DNA of 64,000 bases from Deinococcus apachensis DSM 19763 (lineage in GTDB: Bacteria; Deinococcota; Deinococci; Deinococcales; Deinococcaceae). Where the stretch lies: NCBI RefSeq assembly GCF_000381345.1, contig NZ_KB906414.1, positions 1 through 64,000 on the forward strand. The letters run 5' to 3'. Shown in pieces: positions 1 to 14,914 of the stretch (its first letter is position 1; every line of letters begins with the position of its first letter). The notes beneath the pieces are model-generated. The model saw only the letters and a program-made list of their open reading frames with translations. It had not been told where the DNA came from and searched no databases. Both the position numbers and the translations under genes were made by a program.

Positions 1-1065
<1,065 letters not shown>

Positions 1066-1075
<10 letters not shown>

Positions 1076-1435
1076 TCGTCTCCAAGCGGATTTCTCCAAA
1101 CTGTGGCCAACATTGTCTCTTAACCATTGTTTTTCCTCTTGTGAAATTTCTATCTCTATTTGAATTATCATTGGTAAATTGCGATTTTGAAATTGACTCA
1201 ACAACTCTTGAGTCTGGTTGACGCTTATTTGAAATTCAGAGAACCAATGTTGCCATTCATTTGGCTGGTAACCACCGTATATGGACTTCAACATGCGTAT
1301 TGCGTCAAATATGCATGACTTTCCACACCCGTTTGGTCCAGCTATAACAACAACATCAGACAAATCTCTCACAGAGAGACGGGTTATGGCACGGAAATTT
1401 TCTATATGGATTCCCTTGATACGCATAACCAGCAT
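1066..1435 (-). pseudogene. AAA/OLD-like ATPase, truncated by the insertion sequence
   Basis: About 115 residues of native N-terminus remain. They begin MRIKGIHIENFRAI and continue to a Walker A loop, GPNGCGKS, at about residues 33-40, the arrangement seen in RecF/SMC-like and OLD-type AAA ATPases. Coding then runs into IS4 DNA around 1060-1080 and the rest of the protein is lost or lies beyond the IS. The fragment is much more AT-rich than the neighbourhood, as is the regulator gene 64 bp upstream on the same strand, so the two probably arrived together. ATPases of this type occur in many defence modules, but no partner nuclease is visible, so a defence role is only a possibility. Confidence 0.75.
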
Positions 1436-1499
1436 TGTATCAAATTTTTTGGTATGGCATAGCTACAACTTTATTAGAACGTTTGGCAATTAAGCCGCG

Positions 1500-1724
1500 C
1501 TACTCTTTGTAATAGAGTAGATCAGAAACGTCTATTTGGCGCCCAGTCATCCTTCTCAACTGACTAATCACGGCATTCAATACAGAAAGATCAACTCGTT
1601 CGGATTTTCCACGGGCAAGGGCGTATATAGTATTTCTACTGACTTGACCATCAAGCAACTGTGAAAGTCGGTATGGAGTAATGCCTTCCTGCTCCAACAA
1701 GTGCTTCAACTGCCACTCGATCAT
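1500..1724 (-). CDS. Small XRE-type helix-turn-helix regulator
   Basis: The 74-residue protein starting MIEWQLKHLL reads as a complete Cro/CI-like HTH domain: PYRLSQLL is followed by SRNTIYALARGKSERVDLSVLNAV, the usual helix 2-turn-helix 3 and following helix. An upstream in-frame start would add 18 residues with no family resemblance; I chose the ATG at 1724, which has a GGTG sequence a few bases before it. The gene is AT-rich and lies directly upstream of the truncated ATPase, so it probably regulates that operon and possibly itself. Its predicted promoter overlaps one facing the opposite way. Confidence 0.85.
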   Translation of the reverse strand: MIEWQLKHLLEQEGITPYRLSQLLDGQVSRNTIYALARGKSERVDLSVLNAVISQLRRMTGRQIDVSDLLYYKE

Positions 1725-1748
1725 GTCACCACTATACGCATTCAAGTG

Positions 1749-1778
1749 ATAATACCACAATCTTGACACTAGTACCAA
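1749..1778 (-). promoter_or_regulatory. Candidate promoter for the XRE regulator
   Basis: On the minus strand a TTGGTA -35 box (1773-1778) and a TATTAT -10 box (1749-1754) are 18 bp apart. They lie 25-54 bp upstream of the regulator start and overlap the divergent promoter at 1763-1792, so a protein bound here could control both. Confidence 0.45.
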
Positions 1779-1792
1779 GAAGATGGTAATAT
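1763..1792 (+). promoter_or_regulatory. Candidate sigma70-type promoter for the gene at 1861
   Basis: A perfect TTGACA -35 box (1763-1768) is followed after 18 bp by TAATAT (1787-1792), facing the small gene at 1861. It shares about 15 bp with the opposing XRE-regulator promoter. Confidence 0.6.
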
Positions 1793-1860
1793 AACGTCAC
1801 CTGAGAGGGACGGGCCTAGGAAACTCTGCCCCTCGCAGGAATCCCAGTTGAGGTGAGATC

Positions 1861-2163
1861 GTGGATGAGTTTAGCACCGTAGTTAGAGGCAACCCCAAGC
1901 CCGGAGTCGTCTTCGAACGTACTGCTGAGGGGGAGCGAGTCATCCTCAACCCGGACATCTCAGTAACTGTGGAGCGAGAAGGGCTCTGCACCACCCTCAT
2001 CCCCAGCTATGAACAGTGGCTCTCCTGGCAAGTGGACTGCTTCAACGCGCTGGTTGGGCTTCTCCCCGAGATCAAGCTTGGAGAGGTCGGCATCCGCATG
2101 GGCCAGAACTATGAGGCTGAGGTCGTGGCCGCCTTCGCCCTCCGCAGCTTCTACGCTGCCTAA
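1861..2163 (+). CDS. Hypothetical protein, 100 residues
   Basis: I do not recognise this family. The GTG start at 1861 has a good ribosome-binding site (GAGGTGA, 1852-1858) and a strong promoter about 70 bp upstream, so the gene is probably expressed. The protein is acidic and compact, with no signal peptide or membrane segment. The C-terminal half (SWQVDCFNALVGLL, then GMGQNYEAEVVAAF-like text) looks helical. It is transcribed away from the XRE-ATPase pair and may belong to the same mobile segment. Confidence 0.6.
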   Translation: MDEFSTVVRGNPKPGVVFERTAEGERVILNPDISVTVEREGLCTTLIPSYEQWLSWQVDCFNALVGLLPEIKLGEVGIRMGQNYEAEVVAAFALRSFYAA

Positions 2164-2581
2164 ACAGATAGGAAAAGACAGAGGCTGTCCCAGTTGCTCG
2201 GATGGCCTCTGCTTCTGTTGAATAGGGGTGGGGGGTACTTTTCCTGGCGGAAGGCAGTACAGGCGCTGGTAGGCACCCACACATTTTTTAGCCACACTGA
2301 AATTTGAGGCGGAAAAGGAAAACTTAGGTGTAGGAGATATCGGGGCTGCTGATCGGCGAAGCGCTACCTCCCCTACACAGGTTCATTTTGGTGCGGGTAA
2401 GGGAAAGCGTGCTCAAAAGGCTCAAAAACCGTGGCCCTCTCTCACCTTCGCTTCCTCTATCTCCTCCCCACGCTTCAAAACTCGGGGTGGTAGAAGTGAG
2501 CCAGGACTTCTGGGATCTCGTATAGCAACCAGACTCCAGATGTCCTGACTCATACAACTCTCACGTAGGAGGGGGTGCCTG
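2164..2581. other. Intergenic stretch between two convergent genes
   Basis: This 418-bp gap separates the unknown gene at 1861 from the 3' end of the replication gene. It holds one 7-bp inverted repeat, CAGAGGC (2179-2185) and GCCTCTG (2205-2211), followed by CTTCTGTT, which could be a weak terminator for the upstream gene. I see no convincing coding sequence in the rest. Confidence 0.5.
2179..2220 (+). terminator. Weak terminator-like inverted repeat
   Basis: A 7-bp stem, CAGAGGC/GCCTCTG, with a 19-base loop lies 16 bp after the stop of the gene at 1861 and is followed by a partly T-rich tail. The long loop makes this a low-certainty terminator. Confidence 0.3.
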
Positions 2582-5398
2582 TTAGGCTGCTAAGGTGTCC
2601 TCCTTGGTCTGAGCCAGCTCTCGCTCACTCTCAGGCTTGCGTCGCTCCGCTAGTCGCTGCATCAACTCCCGTGCAACAGGATCGATTTGGTACTTCCTCT
2701 CCTGCGTGCCGCCGTCATCCCTGATTCTTGATGTCTCCTTGGCAACGAGCCCTAGTTGCTTCAGGTACTTGTTCAGGGTCTTGATCGGCTGCTCACCCAC
2801 GTTCTCGGGAACAGCAAACCCCAGGTCCTTCACTACCTGGTCTGCTTCCGATTGCATGAACTCAGCAAACGCGGCCAAAACGTCTGCACTGAGAGGCCCG
2901 TCCTGCTTATATCCACCGTACGTGGCCTCAATCCTCTTCCGAAGGTCCGTCTGGAGGGCCAGAATTTCCTTGTCTGGGATGATTTCGGTGGCAAACGTCT
3001 GGTCCCGGTGAATCAACTGTTCAGTGGACACAGCGAGTGCCTCGAACGCCCGAATCTGAGAGGACAGCCTCTTCAGAGGTGTCTTGATCAGCTCCCCGAG
3101 GTCCTCGGCAGAGTTTCCATTCAACTGCCTGTAGTAGAAGCGTTCGAGCTTGTACTCCTGCTCCGTTGTCAGGCTCCCCTTCTCCTTCTGCACGGCCTCC
3201 GCCTCCGGTCGGCTGATGTCTTCAGCGTTCGTGACGCCTTTCACACGTTCCGCTTCAAACTCCGCATTCGCCTTCGCCAGAGCTTGCTTCGTTTCCTCCG
3301 CCCTCTCGACATCCTGAACGTTGTTCTGGGTGAGAGTAAACCCGAGTTGCTGGGCCATCGAAACGAAGTGAGCCTTCAGCTCTGAGTGGCTGACGTTGTT
3401 GGCGGCCTCCTGCTCGCTGACGAGAGTGAGGTACGTGTTCCACTTCGCGTCGAACGCCCATTTGCCCGTCACCTCGTTCAAGGTCATCAGGTTCCTGTAG
3501 TCGTCCTTGGTCTTGAAGTACCGCTGGTACAGCACCGCAGGATCCGTTTCCCGTTCTTCCGTCTTTGGGGTGACCCATACTTTGATGAGGGCCTTCTCGT
3601 CCCTGACACGGTTTACGGCCTGCATCAGGTCCTTGTGGTTCTGACTTCCACCGTCGGCAAAGAGGTACACCTCCTCGAAGTGCTTCACACTGATGTCAAC
3701 ACCCGTGAAGAGGGTCGGTGAGTACACCAGGACCTAGTAGTTCTGCACCTGAGTTGGGATGTTGGTGATGAAGTCCTGCACCAAGGCCGTCTGGCTGTTC
3801 TTGGAGTTCACCTTGAGGAGCTTCAGGTCGGAGTGTTTCTCCTTAAGGGCTCGCTCCAGGGCTTCCGTAAGGCTCCGGCTGTCACAGGCGACCACGACGT
3901 TACGTCCGTTCCGCACAGCGTCAAACAGCTCGGCTTGCAGCGTGAGCTTGCTCTTGAACAGCTGCATGGCTCGCCCCTTCGGGCGCCAAGTGTTCTCCAG
4001 GAAGTAGTAGTCGCTCACGTTCATCCGGTTCATCAGGTAGGTGATATCCGGATCCCCAGCGTCCGCATCACTGGCAATCACCTGCTTGGCGTTCTTCAGG
4101 ACCCACCCGAAGGTCGAGAGGATTGAGGAGCGGTTCTCCTTGCAGGTGTCCCCCGCGAGGTGGTTCAACCCCTGGGTGAATTCGTCCAGGATCACCAAAG
4201 CGTCCCTATAGTTGCCCGGTGTGAGCTTGTACAGGCTGTCGTATGTGACGGCGAGACTTCGCGTGCAGCTGGACAGGTCCGCGACGCTTTCGTAGTTGTC
4301 GATTCCGAAGCGAGCACTGATCTGCTTCAGGAGGGTTCGGCGGTGAGCGATCACCAGCACTTTCCCCTTTGCCTCGGTGTGCTTTCTGACCAGCTTCTCG
4401 ATGGCGGTGGTCTTCCCCGTCCCCTGGTAGCTCTTCAGAATCACCAGCTTGTCCGAGCTCGTGATGTCCGGGAGGTGCCTAGCCTCAATCGTTTCCGTGG
4501 GACGATGAACGCGCTGTACCGCAGACATCTTGGGGGCACGAACATACCCGTGCTCCCTGGCAAGGTAGAACAGGCTTGCAATCGTCACGTCCCGGCTCGT
4601 GAAGCTGTGGACCTTCTGTGGAATGTTCCAGCCGTCCGTACTGGGGCTCCATGCCTCGGCAAGCTCTATCGCCTTGGCAGCCCCGAACTGGGACCAAAGA
4701 GCCATGAGGACAGTCAGGCACTGGTTGTAGTTGCCGGTCCCCGGAGCTCTCTGGGGGATGCACTTGAGCGCCTCCACCACTTCCGCCTCATCCACGTTCG
4801 AGGGAGCCGCCGCGTTGAGCGAGGACTTGCCCGCCTTACCAGCTGGCTTAGGCTTGATGGGCTTGACCTCCTCGACCAGGAGCTCATCCAGGGCAAGCTC
4901 TGAGAGCTGAACGTCCTGCTGGAGTGGAACCTCGGCCTGCGTGTTGCCGTAGAACATCCGGCAAGCGTCCTTGCAGCTCGCGTCTGCCGCGGGATACTTC
5001 CTCAGCAGGTTACAGAGGACCGTCTCCACCTGCTTCCGGTCCGTCAGGTCCCGTGGGAGAGCCCATAGAACCCTGAACTTGTCCGTCGTCCCATCCTTGC
5101 GGTGGTTAACGCTTGTGTAGATCAGGCAGGCCTGCTCCGTAATGTACGTGTCGTCTAAGGCATCGGCCAGAGTAAAGCCGCCATCGAAATCGAGTGCGAC
5201 AAAACCGCTTGAGTTGAAGTTGCCCTTGTTGCGCGCTCTACCGACATAGTCGGCAGAGATGGCATGCCCGCTCTGGACAGCCTGTGCAATCTCCTCAACA
5301 CTCAAACACTGCGTCTCGAAATGGTTGTTGAAATCTCTCTCTAGGTGATCCTTGTCTCGAACAGACTGGTTCACCGAAATGGTTATTCTCTTTTTCAT
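2582..5398 (-). pseudogene. Plasmid-type primase-helicase replication protein, split by an in-frame TAG
   Basis: Read through one stop, this is a 938-codon gene. Residues 67-152 carry archaeo-eukaryotic primase-like motifs: VALDFDGG (67-74), LIYTSVNH (92-99), KFRVLWALP (107-115) and CKDACRMFYGN. A PriCT-like stretch follows near 220-270. A superfamily 2 helicase then has Walker A GTGKT (326-330) and DEFT (405-408), resembling the herpes origin-binding helicase found in some plasmid Rep proteins. At 3734-3736 the codon after QVQNY is TAG, and the same frame continues directly with VLVYSPTLFTGVDI (helicase motif V) and an NRVR motif VI. The stop therefore separates helicase motifs. Without suppression the helicase would be inactive; alternatively this is a sequencing error. 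The 554-residue upstream part has a good start (AGAGGA, 5 bp before ATG). This is most likely the replication gene of an integrated plasmid or element. Confidence 0.8.
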
Positions 5399-5418
5399 GT
5401 ATTCCTCTCGAAATGGTT
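5317..5418. repeat. Three direct copies of CGAAATGGTT around the rep start
   Basis: The 10-mer CGAAATGGTT occurs at 5317-5326, 5375-5384 and 5409-5418, all in the same orientation. The first two lie inside the replication gene but in different reading frames and the third lies upstream of its ATG, so the conservation acts on DNA and not on protein. A near copy, CGAAAATGG, lies around 5456. Iteron-like initiator binding or autoregulation is the natural reading. Confidence 0.6.
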
Positions 5419-5959
5419 ACCGCCCTCTCGATGCGGCAGAATTGAAAACGTATCCGAAAATGGCCAACTGTGTCGAGCTTGAGCTACGACACCAAAAAAT
5501 GGTCTATAGGCTACTCAAGTGTCCTCTCAGCACCTAAGGTGCCGTGACGACTTAACTGCGCCCATCATTTACCCCCACACCAACTCTCGCCGTTTCACGC
5601 TCCAGCGAGGGCAGTAAGTACTCGCTCCAAAATCTCCCCGTCTTACACATGAGTGGGTACTCTGTGTGTCAGCCCTTATAGGATCCACCAGTAGGCACCC
5701 AAAATGTGGGCACTGATATGCTCCGCCAAAAGCTGAAGGGTGAGCCATAGCCTGTGGCACCCTCAAACGAGGAAGCGTCCACTTGCCATGTCGAGCTGAC
5801 CGATTACCCCTTCTCCAGCTGAAACAGCCCTGATTGTCAACTCGCGGCAGGACAACTGTCCCCGCTGTGGCACCCACGGTGACAGATCATGAAGGTGATG
5901 TCAAGGGGGGACTCATCCATCTCTTAAGGGATGTTGGCTCGCCAGCCTCGTGAAGCGAC
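5399..5959. other. Intergenic region upstream of the replication gene
   Basis: This 561-bp stretch separates the rep start from the 3' end of the S41 protease gene. It contains the upstream iteron-like copy and the rep ribosome-binding site, and is moderately AT-rich near rep. An open frame on the minus strand (5569-5877) has no ribosome-binding site and no recognisable protein character. I see nothing else I can support; an origin of replication is possible given the repeats. Confidence 0.4.
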
Positions 5960-7225
5960 TCAAGACCGACACCCCGGTTGTTGTGACAACCAATCCCTTG
6001 CAGCCCGCACGGCAGGGTCTTGCTCCGAACCGAATTGGGACCAGTCAGTGCCTACCGTTTGATCGGGTTGTATGCGTCCCTCGTACGTGCGTCCGCTACG
6101 GTCCTGAGAGAGTGCCCCTGTCAGCACCAATAAGGCTCCATCGCTGAGCGGCTGAGACACATTTCCGGTAGGGATACCTCGGGTCGCCTCACCAAAGCTC
6201 CGGGTGTCCGGACGGCCCCTGAACGCAATGGTGGTCATCTCTCCCGAACTGGCCGTCAACCGGCTCGTGAGGACCGCGACGGGTGGGGAGGGCCGTTTAA
6301 GCTGGTACGGATGACTTACGGAGGAAAGTGTCTCCCCTCCAAGCTGCGACGTGCCCTTCTGGTACGTCCACTCGGATGTCCCCTGTGCGTCGATGAAGGA
6401 CCCGAGCTTGCCCTCACCAAGGATGGGTCCCACCCCCGCCAGCATTGTCCACATGTTCCCGCCGCGATTCCGCCGCAAGTCCACGATCCAGCCACAGGTC
6501 GGGGTCTCGTCAATTCGCCGAATAAGGCCTTGCGCCAGCTCCGCGTAGGAGCCCTGACCTGCGATGGTTCCGTCACCGATATGCATAGGCAGTTGGAGGT
6601 ACCCGACATCGCCAGGCAACCTTCGTCCCTCTGGCGGCGTGTTTTCTGACACAGAGGCGGCACCCAGATTCATGGTGATCGACGCCTGCTGGCCGGACTT
6701 CTTGACCCTCAATTGCCAGGAGTCCCCTCCGAACTCGACAATCAGTCCCAGAACGTCGGCCCGGAGGGGCTGACCATTCATCGCCTCGATCGTGTCCCCC
6801 ACCTGAATTCCGGCGGTCGCGGCGGGACTGTTGGGGCGAACAATCGCCACGGTGCCTTCCGGATACAGAACGGTGATCCCCAGACCAGCACGTTGGCCCC
6901 GCTCAAGGGCACGAGCTTCTTCAGGCGTGTAGAACCGGCTGTGATGGTCATTCAGCTTGTCCAGGACGAGGCGAATCACGGGGTAGGTGTCCGCGGTACT
7001 CATGGCGTCCTTGGCCTGCTCGGCCGCTTGTGCCCGCACCTGAGGCCAGTCAAGCGTGTTCCGCTTGAGGGCATTCTGCTCGATGAACGCAAGAGCCTTG
7101 TCCAAGTACGTCATCGCAGACAGATGCGCGATGGTGGCTTCAGGGGAGGATGGGACGGTCTGCGCAGCCGTGGGAGCCCCAACTCCCAGGAGCAAAACGG
7201 TTGCCAAGAACAGCCCTCGTTTCAT
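5960..7225 (-). CDS. Secreted S41-family (C-terminal-processing-type) serine peptidase
   Basis: The 421-residue protein starts MKRGLFLATVLLLG and has an N-terminal signal peptide ending near AAQT, so it should be exported. A PDZ-like segment (GLGITVLYPEGTVAIVRPNSPAATAG is its start, then VGDTIEAMNG) precedes the catalytic S41 domain. The nucleophile is probably the second serine of TASSGEM, followed by the GEATRG loop. The start was chosen for its ribosome-binding site, GGAGGGG, 6 bp before the ATG at 7225; a longer frame adds 22 residues with no signal character. Such peptides degrade or process envelope proteins; the specific substrate cannot be read from the sequence. It is transcribed alone. 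Confidence 0.85.
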   Translation of the reverse strand: MKRGLFLATVLLLGVGAPTAAQTVPSSPEATIAHLSAMTYLDKALAFIEQNALKRNTLDWPQVRAQAAEQAKDAMSTADTYPVIRLVLDKLNDHHSRFYTPEEARALERGQRAGLGITVLYPEGTVAIVRPNSPAATAGIQVGDTIEAMNGQPLRADVLGLIVEFGGDSWQLRVKKSGQQASITMNLGAASVSENTPPEGRRLPGDVGYLQLPMHIGDGTIAGQGSYAELAQGLIRRIDETPTCGWIVDLRRNRGGNMWTMLAGVGPILGEGKLGSFIDAQGTSEWTYQKGTSQLGGETLSSVSHPYQLKRPSPPVAVLTSRLTASSGEMTTIAFRGRPDTRSFGEATRGIPTGNVSQPLSDGALLVLTGALSQDRSGRTYEGRIQPDQTVGTDWSQFGSEQDPAVRAARDWLSQQPGCRS

Positions 7226-7477
7226 CTGGTCCCCTCCAATGGTGGAGCCCACACCCTGGGCCTCTTCTCCATAAATCCCCTTTAGACTCAACGTCCCAGG
7301 AACCGAATGCAGGAAGAACTACAGTCTAGTCGAGGCCCTATTCCAACGTAAAGCGTGCGTTGGTCCAACCTTCCACTGCCTCCTGGGCTCATCTCCTGTC
7401 ACTGCAGCTTGCATCAAGCGATCACTAGGGCGTGTAGGCCAGGGTGCGCTGACGTTATCCGTCCGGCATGATGAGTC

Positions 7478-8434
7478 ATGACGGCCTCCCCCGCGCCCTT
7501 CACCATTCGCGAACCCACCCCGGACGACCTCCCGGCCATCGTCGCCATCATCAACACCGAAGAGGCCAAGCCCTACACCCCCGAAGCCTTCGCCCAGCGG
7601 ACACAAGAGATCCGACAACAGTGCGGCTTCTTCCAGGAGTGGGTGATCGAAAACGACCGCGACCGCATCACCGGAACCGTCCGGCTGCACAGCCCACCGC
7701 TCCCCACCCAGGAATTCGGCTTCCAGCTTGTCGTGGCCCCCAACGCCCGTGAACGTGGGTACGGTTCGGCTCTGCTGGCCCGCGTTCTCGATTCTGCACG
7801 CGCTCAGGGTGCCGAACGCCTCGAGACCGAGGTGCGTGAGACGAATCCAGCGTCACGCGCCTGGGCGGAGCGACGTGGCTTCTCCCTGCACTTCCACCGC
7901 TTCGAGTCCGCCCTCGACCTCACCACCTTCGACGAAGCCGCCCACACTGACCTCCAAGGGCGTCTGGCGAGTGCGGACATCACCTGGCAGGACATGGACG
8001 TGCTGGGCCGTGACGAGGCGAACTGGACGCGGCTGTACACCTTCTTCGCTGAGCGAGACTACGATTCACCGGATATGCAGGGGGAGCCGCGATTGACGGT
8101 CGAGCAGGCCCGGCACATGCTGCGAAAGAATCCGACCGTGCAGCCGGGGGGGATCGTGCTGGCGACGCGGGGCGAGGACTGGCTGGGGATGAGCGTGATG
8201 GCGCGGCATCCACGTGGGGCGTACAACTACTTCACGGGGGTGGTGCCGGAAGCGCGGGGGATGGGGGTGGCACGGGCGTTGAAGGTGGAGGTGATCCGGC
8301 GGGCACGGGCGGCGGGGTTCACGGGGATGTTCACCAACAACCTCAGTGTGAATGCACCGATGCTGGCGGTGAACCGGCGCCTGGGGTTCGAGCCGCGCCC
8401 GGGCTTGTGGGTGATGAGGCGGCGCCTCTCGTAA
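7478..8434 (+). CDS. Tandem-domain GNAT N-acetyltransferase
   Basis: The 318-residue protein has two GNAT folds. The first (about 5-150) contains the acetyl-CoA loop region VAPNARERGYGSALL, and the second (about 165-318) contains VVPEARGMGVARALK, both matching the R/Q-x-x-G-x-G/A pattern. Substrate is unknown; tandem GNATs of this size often acetylate small molecules or antibiotics, but that is family knowledge only. No strong ribosome-binding site precedes the ATG, so translation may be leaderless. It converges with the integrase gene, 30 bp away. Confidence 0.85.
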   Translation: MTASPAPFTIREPTPDDLPAIVAIINTEEAKPYTPEAFAQRTQEIRQQCGFFQEWVIENDRDRITGTVRLHSPPLPTQEFGFQLVVAPNARERGYGSALLARVLDSARAQGAERLETEVRETNPASRAWAERRGFSLHFHRFESALDLTTFDEAAHTDLQGRLASADITWQDMDVLGRDEANWTRLYTFFAERDYDSPDMQGEPRLTVEQARHMLRKNPTVQPGGIVLATRGEDWLGMSVMARHPRGAYNYFTGVVPEARGMGVARALKVEVIRRARAAGFTGMFTNNLSVNAPMLAVNRRLGFEPRPGLWVMRRRLS

Positions 8435-8464
8435 CCCTGCCTCAGCACCTCTGGCCTACACGGC

Positions 8465-9358
8465 CTAGAGCCGGTCCACTGGCGAGAAGCGCAGATGTGC
8501 GGCTTTTAGGTCATCGTCCAGAAAGGTCACGTACCTCCGGGTCATGTCCAGGCTGCTGTGGCCCATGATCTGCTGGAGGGTGAACACGTCTCCCCCATTG
8601 CGCAGGAACTCCACGGCGAACCCTCGGCGGAAGGCATGAGGGGCACAGGCCTCACGGGCTATACCCACGCTCTTGGCCAGCTTTGCCAGTCGTATCCCTA
8701 CGCCTTCTCGGGTCAATGGCTGCCCGCAGCGACTGAGGAAGACATGACGGACTCCCGCATGCTTCTGCCGTCTCTCCCGCCGGATATACCCGGTAATCGC
8801 CGTCATAGCCTTAGACCCAACAGGCACGAACCGCTCCTTAGCACCCTTGCCCATCACTCGGATCAAGCCTCGCTCAAACTGCAAGTCCTCCAGCCTCAAC
8901 CCGATCAGCTCATGCACCCGCACGCCGGTGTCGAACAGGGTGAGGACGATAGCCAGGTCCCGGAGGGGCTGCTCGCTCTTCTTGCACGCTTTCTGGAGGG
9001 CCTGAGCGGTGACAGTGGTGACCGTAGGCTGCCGCTCCTTGGGAAGGCTAGGGAGTTCCAGACGCTTCGCCGGATTCCGCTGGATGAGCTCTTCCTTCTC
9101 CGCCCAGTTGAACACAGCCTTAACAGCCCGAGCATGGGCATGAATCCCTCCTGGGCCTAACCCCTGCTCCTCCAGCCATAGAAGGAAGGCTCGGAGGTGG
9201 CTGACCGTCAACGTAGCGACCTCGGCCTCTATGCCCTGCTCCTGGAGGAAACGGGAGAGGGTACGGCGGGTGACGTCGTAGTTGGCGAGGGTGTTCTTGC
9301 TGCGGCGCTTGACCTTCAGGTGGTAGGCGAACTGCTGCCAGAGGGCGTCTGTGCTCAT
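8465..9358 (-). CDS. Tyrosine recombinase / integrase (XerC/D-like)
   Basis: The 297-residue enzyme has an N-terminal SAM-like core-binding domain (about 5-90) and a complete catalytic domain. The catalytic residues are R137 (TGVRVHELIGLRLEDL), K161 (GKGAKERFVP), H231 and R234 (HAFRR), H257 (MGHSS) and the nucleophile Y266 (RRYVTF). The start at 9358 has AAAGGAG 9 bp upstream; a longer frame adds 24 residues without such a site. The gene begins 134 bp beyond the 3' end of a tRNA-Ile gene, the classic position of an integrase whose element uses a tRNA as attachment site. A chromosomal XerC/D-like housekeeping role is the alternative. Confidence 0.92.
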   Translation of the reverse strand: MSTDALWQQFAYHLKVKRRSKNTLANYDVTRRTLSRFLQEQGIEAEVATLTVSHLRAFLLWLEEQGLGPGGIHAHARAVKAVFNWAEKEELIQRNPAKRLELPSLPKERQPTVTTVTAQALQKACKKSEQPLRDLAIVLTLFDTGVRVHELIGLRLEDLQFERGLIRVMGKGAKERFVPVGSKAMTAITGYIRRERRQKHAGVRHVFLSRCGQPLTREGVGIRLAKLAKSVGIAREACAPHAFRRGFAVEFLRNGGDVFTLQQIMGHSSLDMTRRYVTFLDDDLKAAHLRFSPVDRL

Positions 9359-9452
9359 GCACGAGCTCCTTTCCGACAGTGTTTTGGCGAAGTTGGGGAG
9401 CGCACAACAACGTGTAACGTTGGTGTCCAAACCAAGCCTGATAAGCGTCTCT

Positions 9453-9485
9453 AAAAGCAGAAAACCCCGTCGTAGACAGGGTTTT
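9453..9485 (-). terminator. Rho-independent terminator of tRNA-Ile
   Basis: On the minus strand AAAACCC (9485-9479) pairs with GGGTTTT (9467-9461) and is followed by CTGCTTTT, just after the tRNA 3' end and before the integrase start. Confidence 0.75.
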
Positions 9486-9491
9486 CGTATC

Positions 9492-9568
<77 letters not shown>

Positions 9569-9604
9569 GTCCTTGTTGACGCACCGCCGGAGCGGGCGGG
9601 AGTC

Positions 9605-9633
9605 AATCTAGCAGGGGGACCCCGGAGTGTCAA
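9605..9633 (-). promoter_or_regulatory. Promoter of tRNA-Ile
   Basis: The minus strand has TTGACA (9633-9628), a 17-bp spacer and TAGATT (9610-9605), ending 36 bp before the mature tRNA 5' end. This is one of the best sigma70-type promoters in the window. Confidence 0.8.
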
Positions 9634-9651
9634 CGCCTGGACCCGATTCGT

Positions 9652-9936
9652 TCAGTCCGCCGTGACCTGCACCCCACGCCAGAAGGCAACCCGTCCGGCG
9701 ATCTGCCGCGCGGCCTCACTGGGCTCGGGGTAGAACCAGGCAGCGTCGGGATTCTCTTGGCCGTCCACGCGCAGGGTGTAGTACGAGGCGGTGCCCTTCC
9801 ACGGGCAGACGGTGTGGGTCTGGCTCGCTTGCAGGTACTCCGACCTCACGCTCCCCAGGGGGAAGTAATGGTTGCCCTCCACAACTACCGTGTCGTCCGA
9901 CTCGGCGATGACCTGGCTGTTCCAGATGGCTTTCAT
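9652..9936 (-). CDS. DUF427-family protein
   Basis: The 94-residue protein from MKAIWNSQVIAES matches the compact DUF427 fold: the opening A-x-WNG/S-x-V-x-A-E-S, a central YFP...V..EYL, and CPWKGTASYYTL followed by AWFYPEP. All are hallmark segments of this family, whose biochemical role is not established. The first ATG at 9954 would add six residues; the ATG at 9936 fits the family better and follows a GTGGGG sequence. It is divergent from the amylase gene, 82 bp away. Confidence 0.88.
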   Translation of the reverse strand: MKAIWNSQVIAESDDTVVVEGNHYFPLGSVRSEYLQASQTHTVCPWKGTASYYTLRVDGQENPDAAWFYPEPSEAARQIAGRVAFWRGVQVTAD

Positions 9937-10018
9937 ACCCCACTGTACAGGCAAAGATCAGAAATGAACCGTCAGTCAATTGACAGGCAAGTACGAGTGG
10001 GCTTCCAATGAGCAGGAA

Positions 10019-13090
<3,072 letters not shown>

Positions 13091-13109
13091 GCGCCTACAC
13101 TCTAGGCGG

Positions 13110-13144
<35 letters not shown>

Positions 13145-13202
13145 CGCTGCGCCGCAGCCTGACACGGGGCTGACATAAAGGCGGAGAATCGAGAGGATTG
13201 TC

Positions 13203-14857
<1,655 letters not shown>

Positions 14858-14883
14858 CGCGCCGCGACTGCTCAAACAAGAAT

Positions 14884-14910
14884 GCCCCGACCTGAGCTGG
14901 GGCGTTTTTT
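14884..14910 (+). terminator. Rho-independent terminator after pit
   Basis: GCCCC (14884-14888) pairs with GGGGC (14899-14903), followed by GTTTTTT. It also lies 5 bp from the 3' end of the convergent substrate-binding protein gene. Confidence 0.85.
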
Positions 14911-14914
14911 GTCT

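Noticed and set aside
2324..2557. 77-codon minus-strand frame downstream of rep
   Set aside because: Low-complexity Ser/Thr text with no start signal, in a region that looks like plain intergenic DNA.
5569..5877. 102-codon minus-strand frame upstream of rep
   Set aside because: No ribosome-binding site, no hydrophobic core pattern and no family resemblance; left as intergenic.
9980..10018. Upstream in-frame start for the amylase gene
   Set aside because: It adds 13 residues before the signal peptide and has no ribosome-binding site, while the ATG at 10019 has AGCAGGA and leads straight into the lipoprotein signal.
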